64,000 nucleotides of DNA from assembly GCA_037013685.1 (NCBI GenBank), contig CM072898.1, forward strand, positions 2,852,001 to 2,916,000. Reading direction: 5' to 3'. Positions 48,894-60,800 of the stretch are shown here, piece by piece; position 1 is the stretch's first letter, and every line of letters starts with the position of its first letter. The position numbers and the translations under genes were made by a program. The DNA is from Acridotheres tristis (Eukaryota > Chordata > Aves > Passeriformes > Sturnidae). The notes under the pieces are model-generated. The model was not told the origin of the DNA, searched no databases, and was given only the letters and a program-made list of their open reading frames with translations.

Positions 48894-51800
48894 CTAAAAG
48901 GGAGGAAAAAAAGGAAAAAGATAACACTAAACAGTCACACACCACATTCTTAAACCTTAGTTTCAGAGAGAGATCTGAGTTGTATTAGATAAAAACATTT
49001 TCTCATTGATGAGAGACATGCAAATGTGAAGATTGAAAAATAACTGCTTGGACAAAGAAATCTGTGCAAAATGGATAAAACCAGATTTTAGTTATTCAGA
49101 AATCCAAGTAGCAGTTGGTTTTTTAATATGAAAACACCAGTACATAGCTGACACTCAGTTCCAAAGGAATGGAAGTCAGAGTCCTTTCAAATGCCAGTTG
49201 GTAGCTGCCCATTCCACTGCACACCTCCACCCCAGTCACTGCCCCTAGACCAGATGGATGTGCTGCTATTCACCAAATGCCTTGAGACATCTTCAGCTGC
49301 TAACAGACACTGCACAGAAGCCCATACAGTGACTGTTGCACATGGCACATCTTTAAGCTGACTTTGATCTGCACTAGAGACAGTTATACTTGTTCCTACT
49401 TTACTTCAAGCAGGTGTGGAAATATTGTGAAATGTGCTTTTCTGATTTTTCACATTTATGTTAGCACTATCTTCAAGTCTTTAGTTAAGAAAAATGCAAT
49501 ACAGTCTAAATTTAGAAGGCATGTACATGATTCAAGTATTGTTCTGCTTGCTTCACTGTCCCTTGCTGAAGCACAGACTAGCTTAAGCATTGGTGCCTCA
49601 CAACAGAACTATCTGAATGGAATCTTAGCAGACAATGTTTCTTCCAAGAGAAGCAGATAAATGAAAATATGAATTTCCACCTGTACTAGTTCAATTTTTA
49701 ATTCCAGTTCAAAATAACTTCCAAAATTAACAGTCATCTTTAATTATAATGTCTGTTGGCTTTGCTAGGCCTGTGTGTTTAGTGGTCTTTACCTTAAGAG
49801 ACTTGTGTCCTAAAATTAATTACCCTCTTGATTAAAGTGTTTAATATTTGAACTCTTTCTTTACCAAAGTGAGCAATATTTTATCTTCATAAAGAAACTG
49901 CCTTACTGCATTTGCTGCAAATAGGTTCACTAGAATGACAACTCATAAACTGATGTTTTAATTATTCACTATAAAATTTGCAAGTGGTTAAGTAACCTTT
50001 CTGCTTACCTTCTCAGAAGTTCTTTAGGTGACAAGCCTGTGGTATCCATATCACTAAGGCTGTCACTGCTATCTGTAGTGTCTGAGCTGCTGTCTTTTTC
50101 TGATTTTTTATTCTTGTGTTTTCCTTTGTTTTTCTGCTTCTTATGCTTCTTTTTCTGTAAAAAGAACAGAAATAATCCTTTATCTCCTTGTGAAAGACTT
50201 GGATTTTTTTGAATGTCAACAAAAGAAAGAAGTTAATTTCAGTATGGATTCTCAAAGCTTAACTGAAACAGAACACTTATCAATGACTCTTTTCCATTAC
50301 TCAGACTAAGCTTAAAAAAATTACAAACCAAAATTCATTTACTCCAAACACTCGATTCTCCCTAAAATAGATGTTTCATTACAGTTATTTGTATATAAGC
50401 CACAAATGCAATTCCCAGAATGGATCTGATATCTTCTACACAGAACATGAAATTACCCACAATGTTGTACCTGTAGTCACATATGTGTATATGGAAAAAG
50501 CAGCATCATAGCAGGATAATTTTCTGGTTTCAAAAAATCAGAGAAATTCTGTTGCTTAAATTCTAGTCTCAGTATATATTATTTCTACAAGCAAATAATA
50601 AAACATTTTGAAAGGCAAATCAAAGAATCAAGAAATAAACAAAACCAGTATTTGAATTTAGTACCTTTTCCTTTTTCCTTTTGCGCTCTTTCTTTGTCTT
50701 GTGCCTCTCTCTGATTTTCCTGTGTTTTTCTTTCCTACTAGGCCCAGGAAAGGTTGCTGGCACCACTGTTTGTTCTTGCCAAGTAGTGCCTAAAGTAAAA
50801 AGCAAATGCATGAAGAATTAAAAAGAAAAAAAGACAAAACCAGGGTAATTTGGTTATTACATTCTGTATTACTTTTAACCTAATGATAATTAAACAAACA
50901 AAACTCCTAACTTTAAAAAGGAAATTACATGTCTAAAACTCCTACCTGCAACATGCCCATTGTAATTAAATGCCTTTGCAATCTGTTAAGAAATGAAATT
51001 GCAAGGCTGTACTGTATTTTCACATCCATTTGCTATCATTACCTCTACAGACTTAAAACAAAACTGGTACACAGGCCAAGAGGTTCCTGTTGGTGGGTCA
51101 CAGGATGGCAACAAAACTTTTGCTGAAGCCTGTTGACATAACACACATTTAAGAGATAGATGGCCTATTCACAAATGCTTTTTTAAAGAGAGATATCATG
51201 TATTTTATATACAATTTCAACATTCAGAATTTACACTCTAGATGCTTACAGAACCCACCAGAAGAAAAAGCCGGTGGCAACTTTGGTCCAAATTCCTCCG
51301 CTGCATCCAGTTCCTGCTTTGAAGTAGGCAAAGAAGAAATGCCAGAACCAGTTGTGGAAGTCGCAGTCTCTATGAAAAAAACCAAAACTTGCTATATTTG
51401 AAAGGAAAATAAGAAAGTACTTTTTCCAAGAAGTATTGAAGAAAGTTCAAAGAGGCTTTCTAAAAACCTTTAAGAAAGCAAACTGATCAGCATCCTCTAT
51501 GATCAGCATCTTCTATCTTTATGGACTGCTTTGACCAACTGGGTAGCTGACATTCTGAAACATGTCAACATACGTGTAGGTTTTTTTTTTTTAATCAAAA
51601 TTTACATTTTAAACTATAAAATGATTAATTGACTATCAGTTCATTTGTTTGCTTGCCTTTTATTAACAGTACCATTTTTCCATTGCTCAGAATGAATAAG
51701 AAACTCCATGAGATGTATAAGGTTCAAAAACACTAAAAATTAAATGTTAGTAGAAGCATGACAGTAAGTGAATGAAGTATTTTCACTGTAAGTATGTTTT

Positions 51801-54800
51801 TACATTAGATGTTTTGTTGTCCCTCACTGTACAACAGGCATATTCCATACAGCAGTTTGTTTGTAAAATCTACACAAAAGGTACATGGCAATGCTAATAA
51901 CCCTGTAACATGCAAAGCCTTATTCTGTATTTGCTGTATTTGCATTTTCTACACGACCAGCTCCACCAATCTCAGATAATCTGCACAGGAGCACAGCATT
52001 GTCCTAACACTCCAAGAATGTGTGATTCAAAAAGGAAACTTTTACAAGGTATTTATTTTATGTTGCGTAAAAATTAACATCCATTAAGTACTACCTTGTA
52101 AATTAGAGGAAGAACTGTCTGGTATGTCAACTTCCTTGGTGGTTTCTGACTGTCTTTCTGAAGTAGTAGGTTGCTGTTCTTCATCACTCTCTTCTTCAGA
52201 GGATGATGATTTTTCATCTGAGGAGCTCACAAAGATGGCCTTAAATAAGTCCATGGGTGGTCGTCCACTTTCTTCCTCCTGATTGTTATCTTCATCAGCT
52301 ACCTGCTAAATAGCATCATAATAAACTATATTTAAACACTGAAGAAACTAACAATCCCTCTCTCATAAGGAATAACTTCAAGCATGCTGACAGGTATTTA
52401 CAAAACATGTGGATGGCACAATAGCTGTGAAATAAACAAATAGTAAAGCTCTGAAACGCTGAGTAACTAAGCCACTGTCCTATAAAGAGTTTGTAAAAAT
52501 TGATCCCCAGATATTATAAATTCTAATTTGTTAATTCAAACTTCCATTATATAGTACTAAATTTAAGCAAAAGGAAAAGCAAAAGGAAAACAAAACATGC
52601 ACTCTCTTCTGTGAAAAGGAGAAATAAATATATTCTGTGCCTGTGAGCAGAGTGGTGGTAACATTACTGAATTTAGTTCCCAGACTACTGAGCTACATTT
52701 TTTTCTTCTTTTAAGTTCTACTTCAAGTATAATCAGAGGTAAGCTACAAACTTCTTGCATCCCAGAGTTATAACCTCAATATTCTTCCCAGTGCCATCTC
52801 ATGCCTTTGCTCATCCTGAGTTGGTTCTTGTGCAAACTGATCTGTATTAGAACAATTCACATGTTAACCCATCTTATTTCTGGGCTGTCAAGGTTTACAG
52901 CTACTCCCTTTAAATTCAAACCCAGTTGTAAACTCACCACAGTGGGAACACTTTCAGTTGTCCCAGTTCCGCTTTCTTCTGTTGCTGGCGCTGGTGGCTG
53001 CTTCTGAATATCAGCTTTTGATCTAGCAAGACTAATGAATTCACTGATAGAATCTTTCTTCTCCTTCTCTTTATCTGACACATCCCACCTTGAAGATTTC
53101 TTTGGTTCTAAAACATCGAAGGAAACATTCAAATCACCTGCATGCCACATTGTTCTGCATTTCATGGCCTACTTGATTTTAAATTATTCTGCTTCTTCAG
53201 TTTGACATTTTTTAAATCTTTCTAATGAATACTTAACCTATAAATGTCTTTTAGGTAAAAGGAATTAGCTTTGTATCACTAACTTCAGTTTTTATGTCAC
53301 TGAATTTTTATTTTCAATTCCTTTGTTTGGGTTTTTTAAATGAAAAAAAAATTATGTGGCTAGGCTCTCAATGAAAAAGATGCTTTTTCTATAATACTAT
53401 CTCATGTATAGCTAAATTAATAAAGTAACAATAAACTTACTGTTGAGACTGTTACTCTCTTGGATCTTTTCCTTTGTTGCTTGAGTTACAGATGTGGTGG
53501 GCTCAGGCACAGTTAAGAAATTAAAAACAGAATACTTGTCTCGTTTCACTTTTGGTAAACCCACTATGGAAGAACTAGAGGGAAATAAAATTGTTTGCTG
53601 ATTATTGTTTTCAACACAGAAAAGTCCTCAAATTAGCTACAACAAGCTGAAGCCCCTAAAGTCCCCTGAAGTCCTTCAAATGCATGCTATTTTATCAGAG
53701 GTCACCATATTTCCTGACACAAATAAAAACTTTGGGCATTTCTGTATCCCCTTGTGACACACAATAAAACCCAATCAAGCCAGATTTTCCACAAGCAAAT
53801 GAAAAACTCAGAATTTATAAAAAGTTTTAAAAAGACAAGTCTCAATTCTCTTACTCAGGATATGGATCACGAACATTAAATCTTTTACACAGCAGTTTAT
53901 CTGGATGCCATTCAAACGTATCTCTTGTGAGTTTGCCAAACATCTTCATCTTCACAGCTGTTTCCTTATCATCAATATCATTCTGAAAAAGTCAAACATT
54001 TACAACTGATAAATAAGGAACAACTTAATGAACTGTTGTAAGATCAATGAGCAGGACAAATCCATCAATATTTAAATGCTGTTTAACAAATCACTACTCT
54101 GTATGTACTGAGTGTTTTCAAAAGCTGCTAAACGAAAGGGCAATAAAATATCTTCATAAGGGTTTAAAAGAAAAAGGAAGTCAGGGCACAACTGCAGCTC
54201 CAATGTATTAAAAGACTGTAGGCAGCATGTACCTCTTGGTCTCGAGGAACTTCAACTTTGTCAACATCATCTTCATATTTGGCCCGGGTGAATCTGGATG
54301 ACAGTGTTGAATTTGAGGATCTGTAGAACATGGCTGCACGGCAGAACTCCTCCTGTTCTCTTCCTCTCTCCCATTCTGTCATGTTCGGGTCTAAAAAGCG
54401 CTCCAGTGTATCCACTGGAAGGTGAGGACAGAAATGCTTAGCAGACTTGACAGCTTACTTTGGCTCAACACTTTTCAAACAAAAAATAAGGTCTAAGTAA
54501 TTGTTCTTGCAAGTATTTAATTAATATTTAGCTTAAGGGTAATATTAATCTCAACAGTGTTAATTCCTTATAAATGGAGGTAGTTTTTTAAGACAGCAAG
54601 AATGACAGCATTTGCCAAATGCAAAATGGCTATTTTAAATAATTTTACTTGTAAAACGGATCCCTTACTCATTGCCCTTTAAAGAATGTTCAAAATACTT
54701 AATGGATTTAACATGTGATTAAAACAAAAAGTACAACCCAAAGCTTTATCAAATAACTAAAACATAGAAAGAAAGACTGTAAGCCTGGCTAGGCTTTTGT

Positions 54801-57800
54801 AACTTGCTTTCTGGTCTATAAAGTGCCCACTGAAAAATACAGAGTTTGCACACTGGTTTACAGCAACAGATTCACTTTTACTCCCAAAAGGAAGAGGAAA
54901 TAACACCAGCAAAGCAAATACACTTACAGTAAAAAAGACCTTGGAAACATTCCAGTTATTTATACATTTCTACATTTTCATCATGACTAGGGAGGCACTT
55001 ACAGTCATAATTGAGAATACTCAATTTTACCCAGGGAAAATCCCAGTCCTAAGCAGAGGGACTATGGCTTCAAAGCTCAAGTAGTCTGTCCCAATGTGGT
55101 ATCCAAGAGGCTACTGACCAGAAAATACTTATTTTATTTTATATCATGAAAAGGGCTTTAAAAAAAAACCCCAAAACCCCAAACCACAATTAAACAATAA
55201 ACCCAGGTTTTCCACCTGTCACTATATACTTCCCTCTGTCAAGTTTCTCTGGTGCCCATTTTCTTCTTCCCTAATAGGCCCAGTGTACTTGAAAATTTGA
55301 AAAAACCCAACCCTTTTTTTTAAAGTTTATTTCAAGGCAATCTAAAGTCATGGGCTAATGACCAACTTCCCACATCAATTTCAACTTTTTATGTCTTGCA
55401 GAAAAATCACAATACTGGAGAACTCTCCACAAGGCATCATAAGTTCCTCGTTTAATCTAAGATACACCACAGTATCATTTAATAGCATAAACCTAAATAA
55501 AATGGAAGGAGACTGAAACAGCATGAAAAGAGATGATGAAAGAGGCTGGATGTTTTTTGATTTTGAATAAGAGTTCTGCATGTATCCTGAGTTTTTAAAG
55601 GTGTAACTTTTTCTGAGAAGAACATAAGTGACAGCAGAAGTTTGAGTATCTGAAGGACATACAATAGAAGCTTTGACAAGTGTGAAATACTTCGTTCACT
55701 TTAGGGCTCTTATCTTCCCCTGGAGCAGAGGGTATGGGGTCTCTTTTGATTCTACTGTTACCCAATCATCTTTCTGCCTTTCTATGATCTGTCAGTTTAA
55801 CTCCCCGAAGAGAAACAAACTGAATTAAAAGGCTTGTTCCACTCACCAAAGCTGAAGTGTACCTTGGAAATGAAATAAGGGAAATCCAGGAAATTAAGTA
55901 GAACTTCTGCTACATCATAGAAGAATGAAATGTAATGCCTAAAATCAGGACTTGCTAATAACTGAGTAACTGAGCAGTTTTCCTGACATCAACATGACTA
56001 AGTATCATTAAAGATTTCTGTTAACATTAATCCTGAAAAGAAGTAAAAGGAGAAATGCTGTGGAATTCAAGAAGAGAACTCAGAGTGAATATAAAATGCA
56101 ATGGGACAAAAAAAGGGGGGGAAGAAAAAAACGTAGTCAAGAAATATTTTACCTTTTTCTCCTTGTTTAAGACTTTTCACAAAATTTTCGTATCTCTTTT
56201 GTTTCTCTGGATTTTTTGCAAATGGTTTGAAGTCACTAGAACCAGCATTGGCTAACTGCCCCTCCAGCAGTGTTCGCCATTTGAGAGCAGCATCTCCTGG
56301 GGAGGCCGACTGCAATCTGCTGTTTGATGACTGCTCACACACTGCTTTTGCTTTCATTTGCTGTTCAGATGCTTGTTTCACTTCTTTGAGTCTTTCTCTA
56401 TCTTTTTCACACAGATATTCCATAATAGAAGGAGCTGGACCTGAAGCAGAAAAAGAGCAGTAAAAGATAAAGAGAAATGAAAAATTACTAGAACTATTTC
56501 TTCCACTTTAGTAGAGGAAAAATCCTAACCACATGCATATACACTCAGATAAAATTCCCTTCAGCAGAAATTAACAATAAAATGGCATACATGGCAAATA
56601 AAAATTTGGCCACTATTACGTCTTTTATGGTATTTACATATAAGTTGATAAAGTTTACTACTGCAGATACAAATGTGAGTCACAGTTACAAATTATCTTT
56701 TGAGTATATCTGCATGTATTTCAGTGAAATATCAGTTTACAGAGAAAGTCATCACAGCCTACTATATTCATAAAAGGCCACAACCCTCCCCAACAAAACA
56801 CAATCCAATATATACTTTTTGTCTTTAAAATATTTAAGTAAATGAAAATACAGTTATGTCAACAGTCCAACTGCTGAAATGAAACTGAACAATGTAGTGG
56901 TAAACTAGCTATGATAACTAGATTTGATATATTTATGTTAGAAAATAAGCACTCAAGGCCAGACCAAATTCTTACTGTTCTATAAATAAACATAGAAACA
57001 TGCTTGAAACACAAGCCAAGATATGGTGACATATGTTAATACCTTTCAGCTCAGTCTCTCCTAGCTGCTCCCTCCTCTGAGCTGCATTCAAACCATGCCT
57101 GCTTTGGTGTGCTGGACCACTCTCAAGTTTCCCAGTTGACTCCTCCAATGCCTTCTGTAATTGGCAGTTCTCATTCCCAGCTATGATCACAGGTCTGAAG
57201 TAATGGAATGGTCTGTAATTTCGTGGCAGGCTAGGTGGTGGATAAATCTGGGGGAGAAAGGGGCAACAAAATAAAAAACCCACTCAGAGAGAGAGAGAGA
57301 GAGAGAGACAACTTTGTATGCAACACTTATAAATGTGCTTCAAAAAAAGTCAGCTCAACCTAAGAATTCCTCAATTTATATCTTAGCAGTAGAAACAGAT
57401 AGTACAAGCTACCAATTCCTTTAGACCCAGCCAGTAAGTGGCATTGTAATGTAACCTCTGGGAACAAATACATTGACAATATATTTACAACTATGAAAAA
57501 ATGTGAAAACGTGCACATCAAGTGACAGAAAAATTAACAAGAGTCTTAGGATGCACTGCTTTTATTTGAGAAAATACCTCTTAATACTGCTTTACTATTT
57601 TTTTTAACTCAAGTCAAATGATTCAATTAATTGGACTACTGAGTACTTCCATGCTTTCAATATTTTAATGTCTTTCAAAGTGCTTCTCCCACGTTCTTCA
57701 TTCAAGCTGTTACTTAAAACGTTATCTCTGTGCTCCCTATATGATGCAATTTTATATACCACACAAATACATGCCTCTCCCTTAGAAAGAAGACCCTGTC

Positions 57801-60800
57801 ATACAATTGTTTCTCATTCTAATTTATGCAAATATATATGGCATGAATTATGCAAACCTGAAGACAGTACTAAGAAATTAAATTGTCACCAAAATAGCAA
57901 AGTGGACAAGGCATGAGGTCTGATTTTTACAGAAAACTGAATGTTACCCACGAAAAATCTAGAACCAAAATACACAATTTTTTTTCTTTTTAAGTTAAAT
58001 TACACCATTCTTCCAACTTTATGGCAAGTAGCAGTGAACAGAAGTGTAGAAGGCATTTGTTCAAAGCCAGTACTCAGACAAAGTTTAAATACCTTCAGGA
58101 GTCTGATAAATTTTAGGTTTCTATTGAACAGCCCCTAGTGCTATAATTTTGTTCGTTCAGCAATTTTTTCTGCTGACCGAAACATTTATTTTTAAGAACA
58201 GAAAAACACCAAGAAGCAGTAGAGTCTGCACAGTTCACATGATGAATGATGTTATTTTTTAATATATGAAATATTGCTATTTGCTTACCTTGATTGGGGC
58301 TGATGATTTTGATGCCAAGGAAAATCCAGCCACGACTTTGCCTATATATTTAAATTCTCTTTCAGGCCCTACAAAATGGTCAATGATTAAATAATCATTT
58401 CATTAAGTTAAATAAGTAAATAAATCAATAATTAAAACATGCATATTAGGCAAATTTTTTTTCTTAGTATTTTCCATAAGTCACTGTTTATTATCAATCA
58501 TAATTGTAGCTCATCTTCACCACCTTTCATTTAAAATTAAGGTTCTGATTCTGGATTAGTGTTAAACAACTGAGAACTGCTACCAGAGTGATTGCTGCAG
58601 GTTGAACACGGCTTCTAGTGAAGCAACAGGATCCATACTGAGCACAGCTAACACCAACAGTGCCATCGATGTGTACAGCTAATGTGAACAGGTACTCCAG
58701 AAATTACAACAGTATTTCATGCACTTACACGGTGCATTAACAATAAAGTGGTACCAAGATACAGTTTATAAAAATTATCTGAAAATACAGAAGTTTATCT
58801 AAAAAAAAGGTCTCTTTTTAAGTGCTGGGTCCTATTTTGTAACCGTGATTCACAATCATTTGTTTATTTCAGTGAAACTGAACTGTGCAAAGCAGCACAT
58901 TTTGTCCTTTTGAAAATACACTTTGAGGGTTTAATATACACTGGGATTAGTGGAGGACTTTAGAAATTATTTCCATAATTGAACACTTCAATATAGAAGA
59001 AGGACTAGTTGAATTTTCAGATATTAAGGCTGAAAATTCAAATATATGGCAAATAGAGACTGTATTTCTTTTCTTCCCCCCAACCCCCATATTACAGCTG
59101 CTCTTTAAAGAGAACCACAGTTCTTACTTTTTTTGGATTTATACTGTTTTGGTGCTGTCCAGCCATACAAGCCATCTCCAGGCTCCTCATCCTTTAGAAC
59201 TGTATCATATTTTGACAGTGTGTCAGTTGCATAAATATCATCATCTTCTTCCTCTAAAGCTCCTACACCAAAAGCCTAAAATATATATTGTAAATGGGAA
59301 TTCAAAAGTGTAAAAAAATAAGTCACATATCAGAACACATCAACCTGGGTAACTATTAATCTACAGAAAACCCGGAGTACAAATATATCTCTATACATAT
59401 ATATATACACACACTGAGAAAAATATACAGTTTCACCACATAAACTGAGGTGAAAATAAACCTCACACCTCAGTGAGCACAAAAGCAAACACATTCCACT
59501 CCCTTGGCAGGGAGGGACACCAAGTTTGGTGTGTACAAGACAAGGACAACACACCAGTTCCACCAAAATAACGTGTGCAATCTGACTAAGAGCAGGTTAA
59601 GTTCTCAAAAGGAAAAAAAAAAAGCCAGTTAAAAGGGAAATTCAACAAGTAGAGTTCCCAGAAAATATAAACTGACAGTGCTTCTAGATAAGAACTACAA
59701 ATATCCTGGAGCAACACATAACCTCTCTAGCTGACAGATACAGCATTACTGAAAGTGTAACAGACAAAAAACATAAACTAAAAACATACTGAATATCAAC
59801 TTTGATCAAAGTAACACAGAACATTTTTCAATCCAGCTACTCAGAGTCAGGTAGTTTTTATATTTTCTTTTACAGTTTCAGTAAGTGAAGGCATTTGAGA
59901 GTTCTAAGGATTTTTCCACATCTTCAAAATAAGTTTTTTTAAAAAATCCTTTTCTCAAACCACACTTACCATTTCTTAGAATAATACTACAATGACTAGG
60001 AGCTCTTCACTTCAGAAAAAATAAAATGTATGTGGATTTTACTGCACTAATAATAAAAAACCAGTTAAAAATATCCTTACCTGACCTGTAATACCTAGTT
60101 TTCTTCCTTTACTGTGTCTCAGATCACCAAGTAAATTGCTTGTTTCTTCAGAACCAGCTGTGAAAAGATTGAGGTGTTCTCTTCCAGATGCACCAAACAA
60201 AGCTTGTGAGGGGTCCAAACCCTTGTAGCCAAGTCCATGGACATTCTCTTTGGGAGTCAAGTCTACAGGCATTACATCTTTTGGTGCAAATGTCACATTC
60301 TCTGGCTGGTATTCATCCTCTTCATCCTTGGACAAAATAAAAGTTTATAAGAGCAAATATGGCTAAAAGTTCTGTATGTTGAGCTTTTACAACATTCAGT
60401 TAACACGGGCAAGTTTGCATTTCCTGAACTGTGTATGAACTATACCTGATTACATAGCAAAAGAAGAAATTTAGATATTAAAGTCTTTCTTCACATTAAG
60501 CACAGAAAGTAATTATAAACACTTTCAATATTTGAAACTGCATTTTAAAATACTGTTCGAGGACACTGAAGAATTTAATGTTTTGGGTTTTTTAATCTCT
60601 TATCACATATTCTTACATAAGTCAACAGAACACTTTTGCCTGTTCAATACCTCAGAACCCTCAGACAGTCCAGGTGGTAATGCACAGCCATATATTTTCA
60701 CTGTAGGATCTGTAAGAGACATCATAACATTGTATTACATTAGAAACTTGATTTTAAACCCTCTTTTTATTAATCAGTCCATGAATGTTAACTTTCTACT

